In this document: positions 24,883-33,517 of the stretch, piece by piece
Numbering within the stretch: the first letter of the stretch is position 1
How the letters are laid out: every line of letters begins with the position of its first letter
Source: CADEFX01 sp963806735
GTDB lineage: Bacteria > Pseudomonadota > Alphaproteobacteria > Rhizobiales > Hyphomicrobiaceae
Direction of reading: 5' to 3'
Assembly: GCA_963806735.1 (NCBI GenBank)
Contig: CAWEBE010000025.1
Span: 1-64,000, forward strand
Length of the DNA: 64,000 nt
Notes under the pieces: model-generated
What the model was told of the DNA's origin: nothing
The model's database searches: none
The model's input: only the letters and a program-made list of their open reading frames with translations
Made by a program: the position numbers and the translations under genes

Positions 24883-26463
24883 TCACTCGCTGCCGTCACC
24901 ACGGCCGCGGCTGGCACTGACGAGGCGTTGCAGCAGGCTGCGTTTGCGCGGCTGCTGATCGCCGGACAACGGTCCGTATGCGCGTGGTCCGTACTCTGAT
25001 TCGTCGGGATACTGTCCGGTCTTGGCGCGGTACTCGCGCTGCCCGACCGGCGGAAAATCCTGCAGGTCCGGCATGCGGCGACCAGCGCGCCGCAACGGCG
25101 CGGGCGCTGCTGGCGTAAAGCCGCGGCCGGAGTGCTGCTCGCCGAGCGGTGGCGGAACGGTGCGCGGCGGATGGGCCGACTGGCCGAACTGCGGCAAGCC
25201 CTCCTCGATGAGCACGCCGTCCGGGCCCTCCCATAGCTCGCGCCGTTCCGACGGATCGGCAGGTGCGTTCGCATGCAGCGCATGCTCGTCATCGTGCGGC
25301 TCGCCCAACTCGACGGCCTCCGCCAAGCGCTCCTGCACCTCCTCGCGTTGCATAGGATAGTCGGGCGGCGGCGCGGCGTGACGCGCGGGCGCCGGACGGG
25401 CGGCGTAGCCGCTGCGCGACTCCGATGGACGCGGCGCGCCATGGGATCGGCGCGGCGGCGGCATCGCCTCGAGCGGATGGCGTGCGTCGTGCACGCCCTG
25501 TCGCGCCATCCCCGAGGCGACGATGGCGACACGGATCTTGTCGCCGAGACTCTCGTCGAAGGTGGCGCCGACGATGATATTGGCGTCGGGATCGACCTCC
25601 TGGCGCACGCGGCTTGCTGCCTCGTCGACCTCGTAAAGTGTCATGTCCTGTCCGCCGATGATCGACAGCAGCACGCCGCGGGCGCCTTTCAGCGTTACCT
25701 CGTCGAGCAACGGGTTGGAGATCGCCTCCTCGGCGGCGACGGTGGCGCGGCGCTCGCCGGACGCCTCGCCGGTGCCCATCATGGCGCTGCCCATGCCGCT
25801 CATGACGGCGCGCACATCGGCAAAGTCGAGATTGATGAGACCGTCCTTGACGATCAGGTCGACGATGCAGGCAACGCCGGAATACAGCACCTGGTCGGCC
25901 AGCATGAAGGCGTCGGCAAACGTGGTCTTCTCGGTCGCCACCCGGAACAGGTTCTGGTTGGGAATGACGATCAGGGTGTCCACGTATTTCCTGAGCTCGG
26001 CAATGCCCGCTTCCGCCGTGCGCAAGCGCCGTGTGCCCTCGAACTGGAACGGCTTGGTGACAATGCCGACAGTGAGGACGCTGAGCTCACGGGCGGCGCG
26101 CGCGATCACGCCGGCCGCTCCGGTGCCCGTGCCGCCACCCATGCCGGCGGCGATGAACACCATGTGCGAGCCGGCCATGGCGGTGCGGATCTCGTCCAGC
26201 GCCTCCTCGGCCGCGGCCTCGCCGATCTCGGGCTTGGAGCCGGCGCCGAGCCCTTCGGTCAGGTTGACGCCGAGCTGGATGCGCCGCTCGGCGCTCGACA
26301 TGGCGAGCGCCTGCGCATCGGTGTTGGCGACGATGTATTCGACGCCGTCCAGGCCCGACGCGATCATATTGTTGATGGCATTGCCGCCAGCGCCGCCGAC
26401 GCCGATCACGGTGATGCGCGGCTTGAGGTCGGCGACCTTGGGCAACTGCAGCTTGATGCTCAT
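24883..26463 (-). CDS. ftsZ: Cell division GTPase FtsZ
   Basis: FtsZ polymerises with GTP into the division ring at mid-cell. The 526-residue protein has the nucleotide motif GMGGGTGTG at 107-115 and the catalytic T7 loop NLDFAD at 211-216. Residues after about 330 form a long proline- and arginine-rich linker ending in LQDFPPVGQREYRAKTG and a basic tail. That long linker is typical of Hyphomicrobiales and much larger than in E. coli FtsZ (383 residues). The gap to ftsA contains a dispersed repeat, so ftsZ may have its own promoter there. Confidence 0.97.
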   Translation of the reverse strand: MSIKLQLPKVADLKPRITVIGVGGAGGNAINNMIASGLDGVEYIVANTDAQALAMSSAERRIQLGVNLTEGLGAGSKPEIGEAAAEEALDEIRTAMAGSHMVFIAAGMGGGTGTGAAGVIARAARELSVLTVGIVTKPFQFEGTRRLRTAEAGIAELRKYVDTLIVIPNQNLFRVATEKTTFADAFMLADQVLYSGVACIVDLIVKDGLINLDFADVRAVMSGMGSAMMGTGEASGERRATVAAEEAISNPLLDEVTLKGARGVLLSIIGGQDMTLYEVDEAASRVRQEVDPDANIIVGATFDESLGDKIRVAIVASGMARQGVHDARHPLEAMPPPRRSHGAPRPSESRSGYAARPAPARHAAPPPDYPMQREEVQERLAEAVELGEPHDDEHALHANAPADPSERRELWEGPDGVLIEEGLPQFGQSAHPPRTVPPPLGEQHSGRGFTPAAPAPLRRAGRRMPDLQDFPPVGQREYRAKTGQYPDESEYGPRAYGPLSGDQQPRKRSLLQRLVSASRGRGDGSE

Positions 26464-26514
26464 CTAGGGTCCCGCCTCACCAGTCCTGGCGCATCTGCCG
26501 CGCCACGTCCCTCA

Positions 26515-26652
26515 AGATCAGGATCGTTTCAGATGGAATCGCATACGCGATCCATCTGGAGCGTGAATCCTGCTCTTCACCTAAAGTTAGAGTGCAATTC
26601 ACACCTCACATAGAAGCGGTAGCGCTCCCATGTGAGCCGATCGCGCTCTAGA
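26515..26652. repeat. Dispersed palindromic repeat in the ftsA-ftsZ gap
   Basis: This repeat reads AGGATCGTTTC ... CGTGAATCCTGCTCT ... GATCGCGCTCTA. It is the reverse complement, with changes, of the element at 51511-51657. The segment CGTGAATCCTGCTCT(x)AGTTAGAGTGCAATT lines up base for base with the opposite strand there. Both contain arms that can fold back. It fills nearly the whole gap between two essential division genes. Confidence 0.6.
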
Positions 26653-27916
26653 AGCTCTCACGCACCCAACCGCGCAGGCGTCCGAGGTAGCCGTCTCCGG
26701 CAGCCGCCCGCTCACTACTCGCGGCCAAGCCCCCACCGATACCCGCCCCGGGTGAGACCGCGGCCAACACCAGACCCGTTGCCGCGGCGAACGCCGGACT
26801 GCACAAATTGTCCGGCATGCCGCCGACCGGCAGCGGACGCCCCACGCGCGCCGTCACGCCTGAATGCTGCGACCACCACTCTGCCAGTCCGACGAGCTGG
26901 CTGGCGCCACCCGTCAGCACGATGCGCCCGGTCACCAGATGCTCAAGCCTGCTCTGCGCCACCCGCTCCGCCACAAGCCCGTGAATGGCCTCGATGCGGG
27001 CGGCGATGATGGCGCTCAAGCGTGCCTTCGTCGTCTCGTAGGGCGCACCCTCGGTCTCAACGGCACCGGGAAACGAAATCATCTCGCGCTCGTCGGAAGC
27101 GGCCGGCACCAGCGTGCCATACAGCGTCTTGATTCGCTCGGCTTCTGCAAGAGGTGTCGCAAGCTCGCGGGCGATGTCGTAGCTGATGTGGCTGCCGCCG
27201 ACCGGCACGCTGTCGGCATAGACAAACTGTCCGTCCACGAACATGGCCAGCGTGGTGGTGCCGCCACCGAAATCGATGCACAGCACGCCCTGCCGGCGCT
27301 CCTCCTCGGTGGTCACGGCCAGCGCGCTGGCATAGGGCGCGGCGATGACGCCTTCCGTTTCCAGGTAGCAGCGCTCGACCACGTGCAGGAGGTTGCGCAG
27401 GGGCGGCTCGTCTGTGGTCACGGCATGTACCGGCAACGAGAGCTCGCTGCCGGCCATGCCGAGCGGATCGCGCGTGCGGCCGATACCGTCCAGGCGCCAG
27501 CCGCCGTGCACGAGCTGGATGATGGTGCGCCCGCTACGGCCGATGAAGGCCTCGGCGGCGGATTGCACGCGCGCAATGTCGCCGCGGCCGACGACACGCT
27601 CCATCAAAGTGGCGCGGGCGATGAAGTTCGCCGACTTGAGCCGCCCGCACGTCACGGTGACGAGCACGCGGTCCAAGGTGACGCCAGCCATGCGCTCGGC
27701 TTGCGCGACGGCGGCCCGGACGCAGCGCTCGACCTGCTCGGGATCGAGCACAACGCCGGCCTTAATGCCCTGCGTGCGATGATGGCCGAAGCCGATGAGC
27801 TCGATTTGGTTGGGCGCCTCGCCGACCATGATCAGGCAGCAGACCTTGCTGCTGCCGATGTCGAGCGCGCCGATCAGCCTGCCCGCCTTTGCTTTTCCCC
27901 GGTGCCGTTTCAGCAT
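26648..27916 (-). CDS. ftsA: Cell division actin-like protein FtsA
   Basis: FtsA anchors FtsZ to the membrane and recruits later division proteins. The 422-residue sequence has the actin-fold phosphate loops GALDIGSSKVCCLIM and LCIDFGGGTTTLAMF, the adenosine motif IVLTGGASQLVG, and a C-terminal amphipathic helix (YLGRLRGWVRESF), the usual membrane-targeting end. The start is set at ATG 27916. The frame is open for another 126 codons upstream, but those overlap ftsQ and are not protein-like. Confidence 0.95.
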   Translation of the reverse strand: MLKRHRGKAKAGRLIGALDIGSSKVCCLIMVGEAPNQIELIGFGHHRTQGIKAGVVLDPEQVERCVRAAVAQAERMAGVTLDRVLVTVTCGRLKSANFIARATLMERVVGRGDIARVQSAAEAFIGRSGRTIIQLVHGGWRLDGIGRTRDPLGMAGSELSLPVHAVTTDEPPLRNLLHVVERCYLETEGVIAAPYASALAVTTEEERRQGVLCIDFGGGTTTLAMFVDGQFVYADSVPVGGSHISYDIARELATPLAEAERIKTLYGTLVPAASDEREMISFPGAVETEGAPYETTKARLSAIIAARIEAIHGLVAERVAQSRLEHLVTGRIVLTGGASQLVGLAEWWSQHSGVTARVGRPLPVGGMPDNLCSPAFAAATGLVLAAVSPGAGIGGGLAASSERAAAGDGYLGRLRGWVRESF

Positions 27917-27938
27917 GCGCGCTGCTCCCACCGGTCCG

Positions 27939-28796
27939 TCAGCCGCCGCCGGGCGCTTCGGCGGCGCCCTGGCTATTGCCGCCGACCAGCACACCGGTGC
28001 GGCGGATGGCGATGCGGTGGCGAAGCCGCAGGTCCGCGACCAGATTTCCCTTGTCGAGCAGGCTCTGGCGCGTTTGCAAGTCGGCCAGCCGGTCGATGGC
28101 GGCGGCCTGGCGGTCAGCCGGGAGCAGCACCGCAACGCTGGACTCGAGCCGGAGTGTCCAGCGCCGCCCGCCGATGCGGTCGGCGGTTTCCAGCCGTTGC
28201 GCGATGTCCGGATGCCGCCGCAGCGCAGTGAACAGCTCGGCGGCAGCGACCGGAGCCTCGGCGCCACGAATACGCGGCAGGTCGTTCGCCGCACCCGGCG
28301 TCACGTAGGCGAGCAGACGGCCCGAGGCATCGACCAGGGCCTCGCGGCCGTCGTTGATCCACACGGCGAACGGGTGGCGCTCCTTGATGTCGATACGCAG
28401 CTGATCGGGGAAGACGCGCGTGACGGCAGCCGTCTCGACCCAGGACAGGCGCTCGATGCGGTCGCGCGCCTTGCGCGGATCGAAGCGCAGGAGCGAGCCC
28501 GCATTTTCCTGATCGAGTGCGGCGAAGAGATCGGAGTCGACGGTGTAGCGATGGCCGGTCAGCCAAACCTCGTTGATGCCGAAGCCGGCTTGGACGAGCA
28601 GCGAGTCGATCTGCTCGGCGAGCGGCTTGGCGCCGCGTGCGGTTTGGCCACCGTCGGTCAGCGCCGCAAACGCGCCAGCACCGATGAGGCTGCACAGGAT
28701 GAGCGGAAGCGAGCGCGAGCGCCGGGCACGGCGGATGGTGCGAAAGCCGCGCGGCATGGCAGGGGCGTGCGGGTGTGAAACCGGGGGCGCGCGCAT
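27939..28796 (-). CDS. ftsQ: Cell division protein FtsQ
   Basis: A bitopic membrane protein of the divisome core (FtsQ-FtsL-FtsB). A basic cytoplasmic N-terminus (RTIRRARRSRS) precedes one helix (LPLILCSLIGAGAFAAL). A POTRA domain then begins near VWLTGHRYTVDSDLFAALD and includes RIERLSWVETAAVTRVFPDQ and IDIKERHPFAVW, all conserved FtsQ features. The start could be 28796 (used here), 28757 or as far as 28874. It lies between ddl and ftsA, the usual place in the cluster. Confidence 0.9.
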   Translation of the reverse strand: MRAPPVSHPHAPAMPRGFRTIRRARRSRSLPLILCSLIGAGAFAALTDGGQTARGAKPLAEQIDSLLVQAGFGINEVWLTGHRYTVDSDLFAALDQENAGSLLRFDPRKARDRIERLSWVETAAVTRVFPDQLRIDIKERHPFAVWINDGREALVDASGRLLAYVTPGAANDLPRIRGAEAPVAAAELFTALRRHPDIAQRLETADRIGGRRWTLRLESSVAVLLPADRQAAAIDRLADLQTRQSLLDKGNLVADLRLRHRIAIRRTGVLVGGNSQGAAEAPGGG

Positions 28797-28945
28797 AGAC
28801 GGCTGCCGTTCGCCGGCGCGCCACCACAGCCTGCCGCCTCTCGCCTCTCTCTGCACTGGTCCACCTCGTCCCACTGGCCTGCCTTGCGGCGCATCGCTTT
28901 GAGCACACGCCGAGCGGGCCGGACGACCACACGCGCCGTCCGGCG

Positions 28946-28973
28946 TTAACCTTTCACGAAGGGAGTTAATTAA
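28946..28973. promoter_or_regulatory. TTAA-rich patch upstream of ftsQ
   Basis: Three TTAA tetramers (28946, 28966, 28970) lie in an otherwise GC-rich gap between ddl and ftsQ, in the position of a ftsQA promoter. The spacing is not the 7 bases of a full CtrA site, so at best they are half sites. Confidence 0.3.
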
Positions 28974-29004
28974 GGGTTACCAGTCCTCAACGAGCATCGA
29001 GCCC

Positions 29005-29946
29005 TCACCGATCCACGCTGGCATCCTCAACGAGCCAAGCGAGCAGCTTGCCGAACGGCAGGCCAGCGTAGGCCCCAAGCTCCGGAATAAGCGAGGTCGG
29101 CGTCATGCCAGGCTGGGTGTTGATCTCGAGGAAGATCAGCTCGTCGCGCTCGTCGTCCCAGCGGAAGTCGCAGCGCGAGATGCCGCGGCAGCCGAGCGCC
29201 TGATGCGTTGCCAGCGTGTGCTTGCGTACCGCATCGCGCACATGCGCGGGGATCTGCGCCGGCAGGATGTGGCGCGAGCCGCCGGGCGCGTACTTCGCCT
29301 CATAGTCGTAGAACTCGAGGTTGGCGGCCGGCACGATGTCGATGATGTCCGTCGCCTTGTCGCCGATGACGCCGCAGGTCAGCTCCCGTCCGGGCACGAA
29401 GCGCTCGACCATGATCTCGCCGTCGCGCGTGACGGGAATGGTGCGGATGGCCTCCGGCGGGCGGTTAGCGCCGAGCTTGACGATGACGACGCCGACGCTG
29501 GAGCCCTCGGCGATCGGCTTGGCGACATAGGGCGGCGGCAGCGCGTGCTCGGCCAGCGCCTCGGCCGGCGTGAGGATGCGCGCGGGCGCAATCGGCACGC
29601 CCACCGCCTGCACCACGCGCTTGGTCTGCTCCTTGTGCATGGCGACGGCGGAGGCGAGCACGCCCGAGTGCGTGTAGGGGATATTCAGCACCTCGAGCAG
29701 GCCCTGCACGCAGCCGTCCTCGCCCCAGCGTCCGTGCAACGCGTTGAAGCAGACCTCAGGCTTCAGCTCGACCAAGCGCGCGGCGAGATCGCGATCGGCA
29801 TCGACACGTGTGACCGTGAAGCCTTCCGCCTCCAGCGCGTTGGCACATTCGCGACCCGATGACAGGCTGACCTCGCGCTCGGCCGACCAGCCGCCCATCA
29901 GGACAGCGACATGATTGTATTTCCTGCCTGCGGTCGGATCGCTCAT
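29005..29946 (-). CDS. ddl: D-alanine--D-alanine ligase
   Basis: Ddl joins two D-alanines with ATP to make the terminal dipeptide of peptidoglycan precursors. The 313-residue sequence (DdlB type) shows the ATP-grasp pattern: GGWSAEREVSLSSG at the N-terminus, ALHGRWGEDG, the omega loop AEGSSVGVV, and the metal-binding FLEINTQPGMTPTSL. The ATG at 29946 overlaps the murB stop by 4 bases (ATGA), so the two are translationally coupled. Confidence 0.95.
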   Translation of the reverse strand: MSDPTAGRKYNHVAVLMGGWSAEREVSLSSGRECANALEAEGFTVTRVDADRDLAARLVELKPEVCFNALHGRWGEDGCVQGLLEVLNIPYTHSGVLASAVAMHKEQTKRVVQAVGVPIAPARILTPAEALAEHALPPPYVAKPIAEGSSVGVVIVKLGANRPPEAIRTIPVTRDGEIMVERFVPGRELTCGVIGDKATDIIDIVPAANLEFYDYEAKYAPGGSRHILPAQIPAHVRDAVRKHTLATHQALGCRGISRCDFRWDDERDELIFLEINTQPGMTPTSLIPELGAYAGLPFGKLLAWLVEDASVDR

Positions 29947-30905
29947 GACTCACTTGCCTCGACCAACGCTTCGCCCTTCGGTCGTCCGGGTGCCGGCACG
30001 CCGACGCGGATGATCTCCCATTCGAGTGTGACGCCGGAGGTCGCCTTGACGCGCGCGCGCACGGTCTCGCCCAGCCGCTCGACATGCTCGCCGGAAGCCT
30101 GCTGGTCGTTGATGAGAAAGTTGCAGTGCATCTCGGACACCTTGGCTCCGCCGACGCGGAAGCCGCGGCAGCCGGCCTCATCGATCAGCTTCCAGGCACT
30201 CGATCCAGGCGGGTTCTTGAAGGTCGAGCCGCCCGTGCGCTCTTTGATGGGCTGGTTCTTCTCGCGGTAATCGGCGACGTCGTCCATCTCCCTGGCGATC
30301 TCGCGCGGATCGCCGGGCGCGCCCTGGAACAGGGCGCTGGTGAAGATCCAATCGTCGGGCACACGGCTATGGCGGTAAGTGAAGCCCATGTCCGCAAGCG
30401 ACAGCACGTGCACGCTGCCCTGGCGATCGATGGCGCGCGCCTCGACCAGCACGTCCTTGGTCTCGCGGCCGTGCGCGCCGGCATTCATCCTGAGTGCGCC
30501 GCCGATGGAGCCCGGAATGCCGCGATAGAAGGCGAGGCCTGCCAGCCCCGCGTCGGCGGCGGCGCGTGCGACCTTGACGTCGGGCACGGCCGCGCCCGCG
30601 CGCAGGCGGTGGCCGTCCTCGACCACGATCTCGGAGAAGCCGCGGCCGAGCCTGATGACGACGCCCGGCACACCGCCATCGCGCACCAGCAGATTTGAGC
30701 CGAGGCCGATAACGAAGACGGGAGCGCTCGCCGGCAACCGCTGCAGGAAATAGGCAAGGTCGGCCTCGTCGGCCGGCGTGAACAGCACCTCGGCCGGGCC
30801 GCCGACGCGAAACCAGGTGATGTCGGACAGCGGCGCGCGCGCCACGAGCCGGCCGCGCAGGTTCGGCAGGTCTTTCTCCAGACTTGCCGCCAGTGTGCCC
30901 GTCAT
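29943..30905 (-). CDS. murB: UDP-N-acetylenolpyruvoylglucosamine reductase MurB
   Basis: MurB reduces UDP-GlcNAc-enolpyruvate to UDP-MurNAc using NADPH and bound FAD. The 320-residue sequence has the FAD motifs VIGLGSNLLVRDGG and YRGIPGSIGGALRMNAGA, the active-site loop GSTFKNP and the C-terminal SEMHCNFLIN. The start at ATG 30905 overlaps the TGA of murC (ATGA). In-frame codons upstream of it belong to the murC overlap. Confidence 0.95.
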   Translation of the reverse strand: MTGTLAASLEKDLPNLRGRLVARAPLSDITWFRVGGPAEVLFTPADEADLAYFLQRLPASAPVFVIGLGSNLLVRDGGVPGVVIRLGRGFSEIVVEDGHRLRAGAAVPDVKVARAAADAGLAGLAFYRGIPGSIGGALRMNAGAHGRETKDVLVEARAIDRQGSVHVLSLADMGFTYRHSRVPDDWIFTSALFQGAPGDPREIAREMDDVADYREKNQPIKERTGGSTFKNPPGSSAWKLIDEAGCRGFRVGGAKVSEMHCNFLINDQQASGEHVERLGETVRARVKATSGVTLEWEIIRVGVPAPGRPKGEALVEASES

Positions 30906-32332
30906 ACAGCGCTCCGCAGCGGCATCTCCGCCAGCCATTGCGGCAACGCATGTGCCCAGTCGGTCGAATGCCCGGCACCGAGGCAGATGACCATGTCGCC
31001 GCTGCGCGCCATCTGGCGCACGACACCGGCAATCTCGCGCTCGCTGTCGATGGCGACGACAGCGCGGTGTCCGGTCTGCACGATGCCGTCGGCGAGCGCG
31101 CGGTTGTCGATGCCCTGAATGGGCGGCTCGCCCGCCGAGTAGAGCGGGGCAACGATGACGGCGTCGGCATCGGCAAAGCAGCGGCAGAAGTCATGGAACA
31201 GGTCGTGCACGCGCGTGTAGCGGTGCGGCTCGACCACGGCGATGACGCGGCCCCGCGCGCCGGCACGCGCGGCCTTCAGCACGGCATCGATCTCGACCGG
31301 GTGGTGGCCGTAGTCGTCGAAAATGGCCACGCCGTTCCAGGTGCCGGTGAGCTGGAAGCGGCGCTTGACGCCGGAGAAGCGCTCGATGGCACGGCAGATG
31401 GCCTCGTCCTTGAGGCCGGCCTCGGCGGCGACGGCGATGGCCGCCAGCGCGTTGATGGCGTTGTGGTGCCCGAGCAGGGGAATGCGCCAGCCCTCGAAGC
31501 GGCGCGCGCCACCGGCGACGCGCCCACTGAGCGTGGCACTGAAAACGATGGAGCCCCCGTCCGGCCGGACTTCCTCGAGCCGCAGGTCGGCGTCGCTGCT
31601 GGCGCCGTAGGTGAGCAGCGGGCGGCCGTCGCGGCGTAGCTCCAGCCGCTCGATCATGGCGCGCGCCACAGGATGGTCGCAGCACACGACCGCGAGACCA
31701 TAGAAGGGAATGTTGCGCAGGAAGGTCTCGTACTCGTCGTGCATATTCTCGACGGTCTTGAAGTAGTCGAGGTGCTCCGGGTCGATGTTGGTGACGACGC
31801 CGATCTGGGTCGGGATCTTGATGAACGTGCCGTCGGATTCGTCGGCCTCCACCACCATCCACGGACCCTCGCCGAGGCGGGCGTTGGAGCCCCAGTCGTT
31901 GATGATGCCGCCGGTGATGACGGTCGGCTCGAGGCCGGCATCGACGAAGATGTGCGAGATGAGCGAGGTGGTCGTCGTCTTGCCGTGCGTACCGGTGACC
32001 GAGATCGAGGAATGGAGCCGCATCAGCTCGGCCAGCATCTCGGCGCGGCGGATGATGGGCAGCCCCTTGGCGCGCGCCGCCTCCAGCTCCGGGTTGCCGG
32101 GCTTCACCGCGGTGGAGATGACGACGTAGCGCGCGCCGACGAGATTGACCGGATCGTGGCCGACGAAAACGCGGATACCCTTGGTGCGCAGGCGGCGGAC
32201 GTTGGCGCTGTCCTTCTGATCGCTGCCCTGCACGGTGTAGCCCTTGGCGCGCAGGATCTCAGCGATGGCACTCATGCCGATGCCGCCGATGCCGAGGATG
32301 TGGAAGGTGCCGAGATCGCCAGGCAGTTGCAT
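30902..32332 (-). CDS. murC: UDP-N-acetylmuramate--L-alanine ligase MurC
   Basis: MurC adds L-alanine to UDP-MurNAc, the first amino acid of the stem peptide. The 476-residue protein has the family's Rossmann start HILGIGGIGMSAIAEIL, the ATP loop TGTHGKTTTT at 113-122, and FDDYGHHPVEI in the C-terminal domain, which is specific for MurC. It follows murG after 21 bases. Confidence 0.96.
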   Translation of the reverse strand: MQLPGDLGTFHILGIGGIGMSAIAEILRAKGYTVQGSDQKDSANVRRLRTKGIRVFVGHDPVNLVGARYVVISTAVKPGNPELEAARAKGLPIIRRAEMLAELMRLHSSISVTGTHGKTTTTSLISHIFVDAGLEPTVITGGIINDWGSNARLGEGPWMVVEADESDGTFIKIPTQIGVVTNIDPEHLDYFKTVENMHDEYETFLRNIPFYGLAVVCCDHPVARAMIERLELRRDGRPLLTYGASSDADLRLEEVRPDGGSIVFSATLSGRVAGGARRFEGWRIPLLGHHNAINALAAIAVAAEAGLKDEAICRAIERFSGVKRRFQLTGTWNGVAIFDDYGHHPVEIDAVLKAARAGARGRVIAVVEPHRYTRVHDLFHDFCRCFADADAVIVAPLYSAGEPPIQGIDNRALADGIVQTGHRAVVAIDSEREIAGVVRQMARSGDMVICLGAGHSTDWAHALPQWLAEMPLRSAV

Positions 32333-32353
32333 TGTCGTGCTCGTTCCTTGCCG

Positions 32354-33517
32354 TTAGCGGCGAATGTCGGCGGTGGCGGCTACCCGCGCCCGCCGCTGCA
32401 ATGATCGCCGCACCATCAGCTCCTCGACCACATCGGCGAGGCGCGCGGCTGCGTCCGGTCGGCCTTGCGCCTTGGCCGCAGCGGCAGCCTTGGCGAGCCT
32501 GTCGGGCGCATCCAGCAGCTCCGCCAGCACGCCGCCAAGGCGCGCCGGGCTCAGATCCTTCTGCTCGATGCACCACGATGCGCCGACTTCAGCGAGGCGA
32601 GTTGCATTCTGCAGCTGATCGTTGTCAAGGGCATGCGGCAGCGGCACCAGGATGGACGGGCGGCCGATGACGGAAAGCTCCGCCACACTGGAGGCCCCCG
32701 CGCGACCGATGACGAGCTGGGCCGACGCCATGAGGTCGGGCAGGTTGTCGAAGAAAGCAGCAAGCTCGGCGACGATAGCGTTGTCCGAATAAGTCTGGCG
32801 CACGCGGTCCAGGTCCTCGGCGCGGCACTGCTGGATGACCCGCAAGCGGGACTTGAGAACGGTGGGCAGGCCGGCGAGCGCCGGCGGCACGGCATCGGAG
32901 AAATAGCGCGCGCCCTGGCTGCCGCCGAACACGAGCAGTCGGAACGGCTCGCCCGGTCCCGAGGCACGGTATGGGCTGCCTGCAAGCCCGAGCACAGCGT
33001 CGCGTACGGGGTTGCCGGTAAAAGCAACTTTGCGCATCAAACCTGCGTCGAGCAGACGAGTCGTCTCGAACGACGTGGCGATGGCCGATACGCCCTTGCT
33101 GAGCAGACGATTGGCGCGACCCAGCACCGCGTTCTGCTCGTGCAGCGCCGTCGGTATGCGGCGGAGGCGCCCGGCGATGAGCGGCGGCAGCGTCGGATAG
33201 CCGCCGAAACCGATGATCGCCGCCGGCTGCGCGCGGCCGAGAATGCCGTGCGCCTGTGCAATGCCCCGGCCGAGCGTCGTCAGCGTGCGCGCGATCGCCA
33301 CAGGCGACCGGCTGGCGAAAGTCGCCGACGGAACCTGATACGTAGTTCGGGCCGGAAAGCTTGCGCCATAGCGGTCGCCGCGCGTGTCGGTCATGAGGTC
33401 GACAGCAATGCCGCGCCGGATAAGCTCCTGCGCCAACGCGAACGCCGGAAACAGGTGGCCGGCCGTGCCGCCGGCCGCCAGCATCGCTGCGGGCTCCGTC
33501 GACGCTGCGTTCGTCAC
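32354..33517 (-). CDS. murG: UDP-GlcNAc transferase MurG
   Basis: MurG transfers N-acetylglucosamine to lipid I to form lipid II at the inner face of the membrane. The 387-residue GT-B glycosyltransferase has LAAGGTAGHLFPAFALA at the N-terminus, IIGFGGYPT, the mid-domain VFGGSQGA, and the donor-binding VIGRAGASSVAELSVIGRP followed by LVPLPHALDNDQ. The ATG at 33517 overlaps the ftsW stop (ATGA). Confidence 0.96.
   Translation of the reverse strand: MTNAASTEPAAMLAAGGTAGHLFPAFALAQELIRRGIAVDLMTDTRGDRYGASFPARTTYQVPSATFASRSPVAIARTLTTLGRGIAQAHGILGRAQPAAIIGFGGYPTLPPLIAGRLRRIPTALHEQNAVLGRANRLLSKGVSAIATSFETTRLLDAGLMRKVAFTGNPVRDAVLGLAGSPYRASGPGEPFRLLVFGGSQGARYFSDAVPPALAGLPTVLKSRLRVIQQCRAEDLDRVRQTYSDNAIVAELAAFFDNLPDLMASAQLVIGRAGASSVAELSVIGRPSILVPLPHALDNDQLQNATRLAEVGASWCIEQKDLSPARLGGVLAELLDAPDRLAKAAAAAKAQGRPDAAARLADVVEELMVRRSLQRRARVAATADIRR

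Noticed and set aside
25273..26613. 446-codon open frame on the plus strand over ftsZ
   Set aside because: It is the antisense shadow of ftsZ, whose motifs and codon use are decisive. At high GC such long shadows are common.
28946..28973. Full CtrA site upstream of ftsQ
   Set aside because: TTAA tetramers are present, but their spacing (16 bases and 0 bases) does not fit TTAA-N7-TTAA. Kept only as a weak half-site note.
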